From Adiantum capillus-veneris (Eukaryota; Streptophyta; Polypodiopsida; Polypodiales; Pteridaceae): a stretch of DNA of 64,000 nt. Positions 33,749 to 44,953 of the stretch are shown here, one piece after another. The notes under the pieces are model-generated. The model saw only the letters and a list, made by a program, of their open reading frames with translations. It had not been told where the DNA came from and made no database searches. The stretch spans positions 95,396,112-95,460,111 of the forward strand of contig CM043945.1 in the NCBI GenBank assembly GCA_014529385.2, given 5' to 3'. Position 1 is the first letter of the stretch. The number at the start of each line of letters is the position of its first letter. Both the position numbers and the translations under genes were made by a program.

Positions 33749-34726
33749 TTAGCATTTGTAAGAGGGCATTAGTGATTGGTAAGATATTCTAAATAAACAG
33801 CTGCAAGATTCAGACGTGCATTGGAACTTTCTTATAGCTGGTTTGCTCCCATCATGGTAGAATGCTTGTATCCACTGCTTAAGGTGATCACTGTTCCACA
33901 TTTTGAAGATAAGAATTTGCGTCAAACTATGACGCACAAGGGGTTTTGCAAGTATCATACCACGATGTTGAATAGTCATTGCAGTATCCTCTTCTAGTTC
34001 CATCTATATAGGAGATTTGTTGCACGGCATGATCTTGTAATTCTTGGCCATGTACACTGCATCCTTGAATTCTGGTTTTGTCACTTTGACCTTTTTCACA
34101 GTAGCAAAGCACCCTTCACCAAGTTGGGGAGCTTGTAGGTGAAAAACTACAATTTTGCCAAGAAAGTGAAGGATGGGGGGGCAAGGGGCTTGGCTTTCAT
34201 CCAAAAAAAATTGCCTCTTTGATAGAGGGACATGTAGAAGATGTGGCTACTCCTAGAGTTTGGGCTACAGATTTAACAAGTGCTTCATGAGCACCAAGAC
34301 CTTCATGTTCAGTCCTTGGACGTTTGGAGGAGTCTCTTGTCTTCTTTTGCCCTTAAGCTCTGAATGTAGCTGTAAAATTAATTGCATTGAATCTAGAATC
34401 CCTGAGATACTCTTGACCTCAAGACATTGGATGTTCTCAAACATCCTAACAATCTAACCTAAGAGTTTCTTGATTGTTACATGCATGACTTTATTTGTCA
34501 GCATGATCTGGACAAATTGCGTCAAAGAAAATGAAAATTTGAGCTTGGTGAAATAGTGTTGCACAAGCTCTATAATGAAATCCTCAAAATTTGATGCAAG
34601 CGGATTAAATGCTTGTTGTAGATGATCCTCTATAACATGATATAGATAGAGTACAAGAGCATCAATAATGATTTTACAATGAGCACGCGGCAGCTTTGTC
34701 TCTACCATGGTGGGAATTTTATGCAT
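33749..34726 (-). pseudogene. Degraded minus-strand coding-like sequence, weakly kinase-like
   Basis: Read from 34726 downwards, several short open frames follow each other. The first is rich in hydrophobic helices (A-L-V-L-Y-L-Y-H-V-I). One near 34120 has L-G-E-G-C-F-A-T-V-K-K-V, which resembles the glycine-rich loop of a protein kinase, followed by K-D-A-V-Y-M-A-K-N. No catalytic H-R-D or D-F-G motif was found, so the kinase reading is only a suggestion. Confidence 0.25.
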
Positions 34727-34829
34727 GAAAATGTCATAAACATAAATAAAATCAAAACATAAGCAAAAAAATACTTAAATTGATGTAAGTAATTCAAAAT
34801 GAAAACTTGAGAAGCTTAAAAGACAAAAC

Positions 34830-35845
34830 CCTCCCTGCAGTGCGACGTGGAGGTTTGCACAGTCAAGGACAAGGTGTATATTTAAATCATGGTCTTCCCT
34901 ACAGTGTGAAGGGATGTCCCGCACAGTCAAAGATAAGATGAACATATAGATTATGAAGTAAAGCATGTGACCTTGTCCAAAACGATCGATTATAAACTCA
35001 GTCAAAAATAGAAGATGTGCACAAATGGCACATAAATTATATTTCTCAACGATGTTGTAATGAATGGTTTTGGATCATAAGATTAGTTATTTCACTGTAC
35101 ACAAATAAGTGTCACTCCTTAAGCCCTCTTTGTGGTGCGACACGGTGGTCTGCATAGCCAAAGATAGAGCGTTTGTATTTAATCCCTCCCTACATTGCAA
35201 CATGGTGGTCTGCACAGTCAAAGATAAGGTGTTTTGTTATCTAAACTCTGTAGTATGTCACTTATTTTAAATGAACAAATACGAATTCAATGAGAAATAG
35301 AAAACATTCACAATTTTCTCATATTTGAATACGCACATAAACATGCTTAAAGGGCATAACTTGCTAGGCAAGCACTTAAGTGGATGTGTGTACATAAATA
35401 TGGTAGATGTGATGATAGTGAGCGCTTTTACTTCTCATTCGATTTGTAACAATTTTTACTGAACAAGTGATCAATTACTTCATAGCAAATAAGTGTATCA
35501 TTTTTTATGCCACCTCTACAATGTGACGTGGTGATCTACACGGCTAGAGATAGAGTGATGATTGAACCCTAAACCATCTCTATAGTGCGACACAATGGTC
35601 TTCACAGCTAGAGATGTGGAATCTAACCCTCTTTGTACTCTCCTTGTACTGCAACATGATGGTCAAGAAGAAAGTGTCTAGTTTTCTAACCTTCATGTAG
35701 TGTGATGCGGAGGTCTACACAACCAGGAAAAGATACCTAAGTTGAATTGTCCTTGCAATGTGACGCTTTGGTCAACACAGTCAGGGACATGGTACATATT
35801 CGGTAAACTAACCCCATAGTGTGAGACTATGCTCTACAACAATAG
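34830..35845. repeat. Irregularly spaced ~47-bp repeat, about ten degenerate copies
   Basis: The unit approximates cctccctacagtgcgacg, then tggtctgcacagtcaaag and ataaggtg. Copies start near 34830, 34893, 35124, 35184, 35511, 35574, 35641 (half), 35690, 35749 and 35811. Spacing alternates between about 60 and 230-330 bp, with some units in pairs. Intervening DNA is AT-rich and shows stray similarity (aacaaataagtgt near 35101 and 35488). Not related to the LTRs. Confidence 0.75.
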
Positions 35846-36278
35846 GGTTAGCAAAAATAAACATTTAATTATAAATAATGAAAATAATAGCAGAGTGGTC
35901 GAGCGATCTCCCAATTTTGACGCATATGTATTGACATGATGTGTGACACAGTTGAGTCTATAGTAACGGCTTATGAGAGATGGAGGTCTTGATCTTCCCG
36001 ACATATGCGATGTTGGTATTGTGGTCACATATGGCACATTAGGTGCTATTGTATTAGACACATGAGACATCAATGGAGACAAATGCATGATGCACAGATA
36101 GTTATGACACAGACTAGAGAGAAAGTTACATATGTCAGTGATGGTGATGTCACACTTACCTCTAGCCTCCACCCACCATACATGTTTGACAGAGATGGCA
36201 CTTCTCCCAATGGCTACTAGATGAGTCTGCATCATTTCATGTCACACCATGCCATGACAGGTTCATCACCCTTGATAC
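35846..36278 (+). pseudogene. Fragment with a CCHC knuckle next to Gyp-4
   Basis: The frame 36005-36220 begins C-W-Y-C-G-H-I-W-H-I-R-C-Y-C, matching C-x2-C-x4-H-x4-C, followed by a basic stretch with H-M-R-H-Q-W-R-Q. This spacing and the aromatic second residue recall copia-type gag knuckles. It is joined abruptly to gypsy RT at 36279, so two element fragments probably abut here. Confidence 0.4.
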
Positions 36279-37330
36279 TGCCACCAGAAGAGACCATTAC
36301 CCCTTGCCATATTCAGAGCATGTGCTTGAGAGAGTTGCAGGAAAGGAAGCTTATATCTTTTCAGATGGGTACTCTGGTTACAATCAAATCATGATTGCGC
36401 TAGAGGACCAAGCTAAAACCACTTTTATAACTGAATTCGGAGTGTTCGCATTTCGTGTTATGGCTTTTGGCTTAACTAATGCCCCTGCTACATTCCAAAG
36501 ATTAATAAACATTGCTTTTAGGGAATATTTAAGGGAGTTCTGCAAAGCTTTTTTAAATGACCTTTGTGTTTATTCTTTGTGGAAAGAACATCTATCATGT
36601 TTACGAAAAGTGTTTGAAAGGTGCAGATTGTATCGCATCTCATTGAACCCTTTCAAATACCAATTTTGGGTTAAGCATGGAGTCATTTTAGGGCATATTG
36701 TGTCCAAGAATGGAATTTCCCCTAGATGAAAGCAAAATTAAATCCATTGCTAATTTACCACCACCTACAAACTATAAGGGAGCTCAAAGATTCATGGGGC
36801 ATGTTGGTTATTATCAACGGTTTATTTTAAACTTTGTTGAGATAGCTCGTCCATCGTACAAGCTTCTTACTGAGTTTCACTGGACTGAGGAGTTTGACCA
36901 TGCCTATGAATTATTAGAAAGGGCCCTGACAAGTGCTTGAATCTTGCAAGTGCGTGATTGGAACATCATTTTCCATGTGCATATTGATGCATCAAACTTT
37001 GTTGTTGGGGTGTGTTTTAGCTCAACCAGCAGAACATAAATTGGACTACCCCATTAGCTTTGCAAGTCGCCAACTGAATGATGTTGAGAGGAACTACACC
37101 ACTACAGAGCGAGAAGGTCTAGCTATGATTTATGCAGTAAATAAAATTCGCTATCACCTTCTTGCCAAAAAATTTGTTTTTTTAAGTGGATCATCAAGCG
37201 TTGTTATATCTAGTAAAAAAACCATGTTCCATGGGAAGAATTATACGATGAGTTATTAATTTTTCTTGAGTTTTATTTTATCATCGTATTGAGACCCGAT
37301 AAAAGGCACGTCATGGTTGATCATTTGTCT
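36279..37330 (+). pseudogene. Gyp-4 reverse transcriptase (partial) and RNase H
   Basis: RT from H-Y-P-L-P-Y through D-G-Y-S-G-Y-N-Q-I, V-M-A-F-G-L-T-N-A-P-A-T-F-Q and the catalytic box, which reads F-L-N-D-L-C-V-Y-S. The first catalytic Asp is Asn, so the enzyme would be inactive. A shift near 36710 continues to P-P-P-T-N-Y-K-G-A-Q-R-F-M-G. RNase H from 36933 has S-F-A-S-R-Q-L-N-D and T-E-R-E-G-L-A-M-I-Y, then breaks near 37200. Confidence 0.88.
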
Positions 37331-37399
37331 CGCATACCCAATGGTGAAGCCCCTACTAGAATCGATGATGAATTGATGATACTTCCTTATTCCTAGCAG

Positions 37400-38680
37400 A
37401 CCATGCCTGAATGGAGTGAGAAGATTGTAAACTTTTTAGTTAATGGTTTTCCATCCAAAGAGCTTCGTAAGGATATAGCTCAAAAGCTACTAAAGAATGT
37501 GAACCTTATTCTCTAATTGCATGTACTCTCTACAAGCTAGGGAAGGACGATATTCTTAGATGATGTGCTCATGAGGATGAGTATTTGTACATACTGCAAG
37601 AAGCACACATGGGCATAGCCGGAGGACACTTTTCAGGACAACTAACTACTAAGAAGGTGTTGCAATGAGGCTACTGGTGGCCCACCTTATTCAAGGACAC
37701 ATCACTTTTTGCAAAGGGATGCGATGAATGCCAACGTTACAAGACCCCACTACGGAAGAATCGGATGCCCCCAACCATTTCAAAAATGGGGTTTATACTT
37801 TGTAGGCCCAATTAGTCTGGCAGTCCATAACACCCAATCTTGATATATTATTGTTGTGACTGACTATTTGACAAAGTGGGAAGAAGCTAAGGCAACACGC
37901 AAGGCTAATGCAAGGTCAACCGCTAAGTTTCTCTTTGAGAACATTATCACGTGATTTGGTTGTCCCTTTGAAATTGTGAGTGATAATGACACTCATTTCA
38001 TAAATGAAGTGATAAAGGAACTCACAATAAGCTTCCTGATATCCCACCATAAGTCAACACCTTATTATCCACAAGCAAATGGCCAAGCTGAGAGTACTAA
38101 CAAGACTTCAATTTCTATCTTCACCAAGACGGTAGAGGCTCATCGCACAGATTGGGATTTGAAGCTAACATTAGCTCTATGGGCTTACTGTACTACGTAC
38201 AAAGTGGCTATTAATTGTACACCATTGAAGATGGTATATGACCAAGAAGCAATTATGCCATGGGAGTTTGTCATTCTTAATATTCAAGTAGCTTCACATG
38301 AAGGTTGGGATGGTAACCCTTTAGTTGTGTGTTTATGTATCCTTGAGCGGTTAGATGAAGAGAGACAATTGGCTGTGCAAAATGCACTTGTGGAGAAGGA
38401 TAGGCAAAAGAAATGGTTTGATCGTCATTTAAATAACAAGGATATCAAGGTTGGGGATAAAGTTCTTATATATGGAGTGCATAATAAAAAGAAAAAAGCT
38501 GAAATATGCGGGAAAAGGACCATATAGAGTATGCGAAATCATCCCACAAGGTACCATTTGTGTGGAAACTCTTGATGGTGTGGAAACCATTGAATTCCTC
38601 AATGGGAGTAAATTTAAAAGATACTATGATCCTTTAGGCCAAGAGGAGCTACGTGCCATTCATAAAAACAAGCCAGTCAA
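37400..38680 (+). pseudogene. Gyp-4 integrase (broken)
   Basis: The zinc-binding and D-F-V-G-P parts (37400-37960) carry many stops. 37976-38527 is open with D-N-D-T-H-F-I, Y-Y-P-Q-A-N-G-Q-A-E-S-T-N-K and W-F-D-R-H-L. A shift near 38490 leads to the GPY/F-like K-G-P-Y-R-V-C-E-I-I-P and the lysine-rich end. Confidence 0.87.
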
Positions 38681-38779
38681 GGCACATGTAGAATTGAAAA
38701 AGATACAAGCTCAAGTCGGGGCTCAAGAGCAACAACAACTCATTAGGCGCCAACCAGAGACAAAACTTGGAGTTACACA

Positions 38780-39290
38780 TGCATTTCAAGTTGAATCAGA
38801 GGACGATTTGGAAGCTTTTGACCCACCTCTAAGATACCTCATTGAGTTAAATACCACCTATGGGAAAGTGCTATATGACACTTTGGACACATGAGTTTGC
38901 TATCCTATGGAGTGTGTGTCAGTTAGAAAATCCATCTTTATCCAAGAGTACCATCCAAGTCAAGGGTATTAACAAGAATAAAACTACTATCTTTGGAATC
39001 TTGCACACTCATGTTAGTTATGACAATCGGACCGCGGCTCAAAGCTTTCTGGTCATGCATGCGGGTGCTATGGAGGGCAACATAAACCTCGCATGTAAGT
39101 GGATGTATGCAACTAAGTGTACTATCGATTGGGGAATGGGGAGTATCACGACACAGCAACAAACTCTCAGTCATGTCACTCAAGCAATAGTCCCTAAGTT
39201 ATTGGCTCCTGAGGGAATACAATTGGAACATTGTATATTCAAGAGGTTGAAACATCTATCCCTATAGCACAACCCTTTTGAGCTTCAAAT
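38780..39290 (+). pseudogene. Gyp-4 second aspartic-protease-like domain (AP2), active site lost
   Basis: Follows integrase directly: P-L-R-Y-L-I-E-L-N-T-T-Y-G-K-V, then a small deletion and shift where D-T-G-A should be (38875-38900). The rest of the domain is open: I-Q-V-K-G-I-N-K, I-F-G-I-L-H-T-H, Q-S-F-L-V-M, I-N-L-A-C-K-W and C-T-I-D-W. The order and spacing match Gyp-2, which supports a real domain rather than chance. Confidence 0.65.
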
Positions 39291-39440
39291 TTCGTGGTTG
39301 AAACAAAGAATGAGACACCCAAGACTCATCATGATTGTCAAGGGCTACATACAAATGGGTCCCTAAACTTTGTTAACAACCACTTTTGATACTCAATCTG
39401 GCTCAAAATAGAAGCCTCGTAAGAGATGCAATTTTAGACG

Positions 39441-40880
39441 TGCTCTTTACTTTGACCAACCTGGCTTCACTTCAATTCAAGACAAATGGAAATAACAAAG
39501 CACTTTATGAAGTGGATGTTAAAAACAAAACATCCTACTTAATAATGATTTGGTCGCGTTTGCTTGCATTTTGAAAGAATATGATACTAGGAAACAAATT
39601 CATGTGCTTGCTCATTGACGGTTGTTGAAAAAAAAAAGTTATGTCGGGTAATATTTTATGCAATTTGTGGTGGCTTTTAGCTTTCATGAGTGCAAGATAT
39701 GACGCGGGCTTGTCCATGGTGCAATCTGTTGGATTGCATTGATTTAAGGATTTGCTCTTGCTCAAAGTAGGGCAAAGAAAATTCGAGTTCTTCTGTATGA
39801 ATCCAAAGAGAGGATTGTCTCCAAATGGAAACACATGCACTAGCAACACATATTATATGATTAAAACGTGTCGTATTATTTTCCTTCATGTGTCTTGATT
39901 CTACTTTGAGGAGAAAGAAAAGTTAGAAAAGGATAGAAAGGAATTACAAAGAGAAGAAATGAATCACTTAGATAGCAAACATATTTATATAGAGGACATA
40001 AAGTCTTTTGACTTTCGAATAACCCAAGGCTTTTCATCTCCTACACCATCACCTTTCACTTTTGAGTTTTAAGTGTTTTGCAAGGTTTTTCATTTTTCGA
40101 AAATGGTGGGGACCTAATTGTGATTGCTCTTATATCTCACATTTCCACCCTCTCCTTTTACCTCCACATTATTTCATTTTAGATATGGCTAACAAAGCAC
40201 TCTAGTTTAGTTCACTAAGCCTTAAAAAATCAAAGAGTCGAAGTGTGTTTCGTGCAAAGGGCAATCCCTTGTCTATAAAGACCATAGGGTCCAAGAGATG
40301 GGATCAAGGACTCTGGTCTAAAGGTGCATCAAGATTCAATCAGAATCATCAATTTTTGCGGCGCGGCAAAAACCCGAGAAGTGCACTATGTAAACATTGC
40401 ATATAGTAAGTACCAACAAGAGGTATTTAAATAATCCCTTACTTGTATATTTTTAAGTATTATGTGTACCCCTTACGTATGCATTTTGTAAAAAAAAACT
40501 AGCCATTATGTATGAAATTTTTCACTTTCTCAATTAAAAAACCCTTTATATAAGTACATTTTTCTATAAATGTACCTAATTATAAATCCCTTATTTTGTT
40601 TGCATGTGCTATCTTACATATTTCCCAGTGGATGCCCGAGGGGCAAAAAGTAATCTCTACACAAAAAGTAATCTCTGCACAATAATTGCTTTCAACAGTG
40701 CGGGTCGGCGCCTTTTTTGTGTGCATTAAAGTCATTCTAAAAGTGAATTCTAACATCTATGGAGAATGAAATATGCAGAGTGCACACCATTAAACTCTTT
40801 CTCTGCTTCAAGGAGACTAGTAGAGATACATCAAAATGTAATTTTGACACACTGTGTAAAATCTTAACACAAGCAAGGGA
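39441..40880. other. Intergenic DNA without recognisable genes
   Basis: AT-rich sequence with stops in all frames. No LTR ends, PBS or conserved domains were seen. Confidence 0.5.
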
Positions 40881-40884
40881 AGCC

Positions 40885-40889
<5 letters not shown>

Positions 40890-40966
<77 letters not shown>
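40890..40966. repeat. (CT)n-(CA)n compound microsatellite
   Basis: About 40 bp of CT followed by about 36 bp of CA. It has the same composition as the runs inside the gypsy LTRs, but no LTR sequence surrounds it. Confidence 0.95.
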
Positions 40967-40971
<5 letters not shown>

Positions 40972-41009
40972 TGTGTGTTCTCATCCAATCACTCTCATTC
41001 ATCTTTGCT

Positions 41010-41609
41010 ATGATGGATTGGGATCAAGAAATGTGGATCGTGATCAAGAGGTTGAAGAGTTCTTCGATGAGGATTCAAAGCAGTGGGAGTAGTGAAAGTA
41101 TTGATGATGAGGACTTTGAAGTACTTCATGAAGGCGGTGTTGTTCTTGGGTAAGACGGGTCACATGGTTAAGGTATTTCCAGATCCAAATCTCTATGTTT
41201 TCAAAAAATATTTTTCCTTTGATAGAGAGATATATAACTACATGATAAGAGTGCTCCAAAGTGGCTTGGTGACAACATTGGAGACTCTCAAAACCTATGA
41301 CTCTCTAGGCATGTTGGATTTAAAGAAGTGGCGCAAGATGACGGATGAGCTTCATGTTGGACATGGGAGGATGGAAAACTTTGTTTATATTTGAGAGATG
41401 CGCTAATGGTGAGAGTTCCATGTGTTGAAGATTGGGAGAGTATTGTTAAGAGTTTCCTACATTGTTGAAGGATCAAAACACCAAGGAATTAATAAAACCC
41501 TAGATTCAATCAAGTCCAAGTGGTGCATTGATACTCGAAAACATGGTATACCTGCCATGTACATCAAAGAGTGTATACACACACAAATAACCATTCTCAT
41601 ACAGGATCG
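41010..41609 (+). pseudogene. Broken coding-like sequence ending at the LTR-7 insertion
   Basis: Three successive frames: an acidic start at 41010 (M-D-W-D-Q-E-M-W, S-S-E-S-I-D-D-E-D-F), a middle 41083-41394, and 41422-41631 with H-Q-G-I-N-K-T and K-S-K-W, which faintly recalls the H-x-G part of integrase zinc-binding (H2C2) modules. LTR-7 starts at 41610 inside the last frame. Function unknown. Confidence 0.3.
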
Positions 41610-42266
41610 TGTCATAATAATCAATATCTAATTCTCCTAAATAATTTTCTCATGTTAAACTGATCATTTAATATGGGGAAGTGCCAGGGGAGAAAAAGCT
41701 AGAATATTGGTTAAGTTAGCAGACCTGCCACAGTAGGGATCCAAAGGAGGGACAATAGGGATCCAAAGGGGGGGCCATCTGGAAAAGACCAATGTGCAAC
41801 AATGGGCTTAAAAGACCCTAAGGTTCAGCCCATTAAGACTTCCAAAATGCTAAGGTTCCAAAATCCAAAGGTTGTGTCCAAAGGTCAACTATAGGGAAAA
41901 TTGGATGCTTTGTGTGTGTCCCAAAAGTCTTTGTCAAGCCCTACATAGGAGGGGGCGAGCCCAAGAAGTAGGGGATGAGAGAGAAACTCATATACACACA
42001 CACAAGCTCCCTTTGTACACAAGGAGAAAGAGGGACACATGTCAGCTCCCTAGCCCAGATGCCCACAAGGTGTACTCAAATCCTATTGGATGGCCTTGGA
42101 GGTGGACCAATGAGAATTAGGCTAGAGTAAATCTAGTTTAATTAATTTCAAAACACTTAATAAAAGAACCAATAAGAATTAAGCTCTCTAGAAGACTATT
42201 GGACAGTCTCGCAAGGGGACCAATGAGCATTCAGCAGCCCAATGGCTTGCCTGATTCCTATTGGCT
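41610..42266 (+). repeat. LTR-7 5' LTR, first part (split by LTR-6)
   Basis: Begins TGTCATAATAATC, matching the end of the solo LTR at 11383. With 61632-62565 it makes an LTR of about 1.59 kb, close to the 1601 bp of the solo copy. No TSD can be tested because the 3' end of LTR-7 is outside the window. Confidence 0.82.
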
Positions 42267-42408
42267 TGAAAGGGCATGGGGACTGAACATGCTAATCTCC
42301 ACCCAGCCATGCCCTATATAGGCCCTTGGCCTGCTAAATATAGGGACCCCCTTGACTGTATGTCCATCCTGGCCCTTGGCCGTGACTGGTCCTACCCTTG
42401 TCCTAACA
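42267..42408 (-). repeat. LTR-6 3' LTR
   Basis: 142 bp, TGTTAGGACAAGGG...CCCTTTCA on the element strand, with a TATA-like ctatatagg in the middle (near 42312). Very short for an LTR, in the TRIM size range. Confidence 0.85.
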
Positions 42409-42422
42409 TTACTCCCCCCTTG
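42409..42422 (-). promoter_or_regulatory. LTR-6 polypurine tract
   Basis: The element strand reads ccaaggggggagtaa immediately before the LTR start TGTTAGG, the normal plus-strand primer site. Confidence 0.8.
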
Positions 42423-44292
42423 GAGAAGCGATTTCGTCCACGAAAACACAAGTGATGGTATTGTCATAAGAACACTAATGTCTTCTACCGTAACATCCCT
42501 CATGGATCCAACGGTTCATTTGAGCGAAACCCGGGTCAGTAGGAGGTTCAATGAAACCAAGAGTAACATCTTGATTTTCTACATTGTTGTCCATATGTAA
42601 CCATCTGATGGTATTGGTTCCTATCCAAACATGGTGTGTAGACTCCATTTAGAACGCTCATGAGCATGGTAAACGAGTTTATCACAACAAAGATGTACCA
42701 AAAAGAGTACCTCTTGTCACTTTCCATGAAAGTAACTTGCTGACATAACTCATCAGCCAAGTTTAAGTCCTTGACTTGTTCCCAATTCTCATCATCAGTA
42801 AACAACCCCACCCTAACGAGTGTTCAAGGTTGAGAACCTGACTTATACATGAAGAGACTACCTAGTCGCAACATGTGTTAACTGATAGTAAGTAAACTCC
42901 AAGAAGAGCAATAAACGTGCTATTTGGATTGCTTGGTGCTAATGTATGCACTTTGCATATCCTTTTAGCCCAAGGTTACACTTTGTAATCTGCCAATCCC
43001 CTTGGATACTGACAGTACTGAGGTGTGTTTACCCCACGGTTTACAGACAGTCTTCCCAGACAACTGGTAAACGGTAAATCACAATAGTGTATAACATTGT
43101 TGAGGAATCAACAATGTCCGAAATAACCGTCGTGGTTAACTTGGAAAATCCACAAACACCCAAACCGAGCCATGACCTCTATTGGTGATTAGTAGACCCA
43201 AAAGTAATCTCATAGAGAGAATGCACCAAGAGTGCAAAATGCTTCATAAGCAACAACGTGAGGAATATGCATGTCGTTCCAAATCAGCCTTTGCTAAACA
43301 CTAGGGCCCATAACACCTAGTGTGCATGCATTTAGCAAAAAACAGATCCGAACATGTATATCCATGGTGATCCTTGCCAATACTTATGGCAAATGTGATG
43401 CGCCTAGCACACATTAAAAAGGAATGTAAATAGTTCTGAAAAGAAACTAAATACTTTCAGTTGCAATCTTTTGCAAGCCTTGCTGAAACATCTGAATCAC
43501 AATAGAAGGTGTAACATTGATCATTTCTAGGTACAGACAATGAAACTTTTTCGTTAACAACTTAGAGCCGTGCTATATGTATAAACAACCATCTGTAATG
43601 TTGTTTAGTAGTACTTGTACGTGAACAAGTCATTCTAAGTATCCAACAATTTTTTGGCCACTAATATTGCTCCTGATATGTCGTGCTGAAAATGGCCTAG
43701 AAAACAAATTTGGCGAGCACCTAATTGGACTTTGTCGTGACACATAATTGAGATAATGGCTTCAGTGTCAGTCCAGAGACTCATATTCTCCACATATGGA
43801 ATACGTCTCATGTGAGGATCTTTAAAAAAGAACATATGTCAAGTACAAGATGTACTTGTGTGTGGAGGTAACTCTGAACACTCTGCGACAAGAGTGAGAG
43901 GACCCTCATTCATTGCTCCACACTGGCTAAACCGAACTCCTTGAGTTCCTAGACCATGTTGTATCCCATGTGACAACATGTGCCAAATTGAACCCTACAA
44001 GTAGGTTCGTAACAGCATAAGGCAGAAAGATAGATTGGACACTTTGCCCAAAATACTTTGTGCCGACATGCCCTTGGCATGGCTCTATAATATTCAAGCG
44101 TACTTATACGTTTTGAAAAACCAAGCAAAGCATACTAAAATTGGAATAACACCAAATCAATAGATGCGTACCTGGAGATTTGAACATAATGTTCACTTAC
44201 CCGTATTCAAATGGAGAGGAGCATGTCCCCTACCTGAAAACACAAACAACATTGCCCTGGGAACCCTGGGTGCTGCCTTTGCAATCCAAGCA
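42423..44292 (-). other. LTR-6 internal region, 3' portion
   Basis: Weak coding character on the minus strand: 42811-42548 has a hydrophobic segment (Y-S-F-W-Y-I-F-V-V-I-N-S-F) after an acidic start, and 43835-43635 is another short frame. Neither matches a known family. The end next to the PPT (R-G-R-N-R-F-S-K-G-G in one frame) resembles the usual end of gypsy polyproteins, but this alone is weak. Confidence 0.35.
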
Positions 44293-44531
44293 TGTGCGCG
44301 TATGTCGCACGTGTCAATGCAAGGAACTTGCCGATACACCGTGTGCGAGCCACAAATGGCTCCAAGCACACAACAAGCCTAAACTAGTAAGCTCAAAGAA
44401 GGCTATGGTGTGTCACTCACCGCTCTACGCTTGCTTCATGGAGGATTCCTCGCCACGAAGAAGAAGGAGCCGCCGCTTCGCCGCGCTCAACCGCTTCACC
44501 GCTGCCGTCGTGCCTTCGTAATGCTTGATTG

Positions 44532-44624
<93 letters not shown>

Positions 44625-44939
44625 GGAGGTGAAGAAGAAGAAGATGGAGATGGAGCAAGAGCACTCTTCTATTGCACAAATGAGAGAATGAGTGAATTTT
44701 AGGTTTAGTTGACTTTTATATGAGCTCGCCCCATTCACACTTGGGCGCCCATGCTTAGCCAACTAATCCCTTGAATGTTCCAGTTAGAGTGCGCCTCTCA
44801 TCGGCGATCACTCTTACCCTTTTCCTATTGGACCGACAAGCCCGGTACCTGACTCTACCAAATAAATAATACAATGTCCGTCGTAGGTTACAACGTCCGT
44901 CGTAGGTAATAGGGTGTCCGTGAGCCGTGAGGGTTAATA
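44293..44939 (-). repeat. Gyp-5 3' LTR
   Basis: 647 bp, nearly the same layout as the Gyp-1 LTR. It contains (CT)n at 44533-44584 and (CA)n at 44584-44622 and the TATA-like box near 44709-44722. The element 5' end reads TATTAACCC, with the terminal TG changed to TA. The PPT (element strand caggaaggggggca) follows at 44940-44953. Confidence 0.9.
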
Positions 44940-44953
44940 TGCCCCCCTTCCTG

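Larger units (their letters stand above)
36279..39440 (+). mobile_element. Gyp-4, internal pol fragment of the same gypsy family
   Basis: Covers part of RT, RNase H, integrase, the second aspartic-protease-like domain and the start of the tail. No LTR, PBS or PPT is found at either end, and no target duplication is visible. It begins at T-R-R-D-H-Y-P-L-P-Y of RT and fades near the first W-V-P-K-type motif. Confidence 0.88.

Noticed and set aside
34830-35845. CRISPR array
   Set aside because: Repeat copies are degenerate, spacing is irregular, and the sequence is plant nuclear DNA.
41645-41665. tgttaaactgatc at 41653 as the start of LTR-7
   Set aside because: Similarity to the solo LTR continues upstream to TGTCATAA at 41610, and the solo copy has its TSD at the matching point.
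42548-42811. Possible membrane protein in LTR-6 (hydrophobic Y-S-F-W-Y-I-F-V-V-I)
   Set aside because: Single short frame, no homology recognised and no conservation partner in the window; left as part of the internal region.
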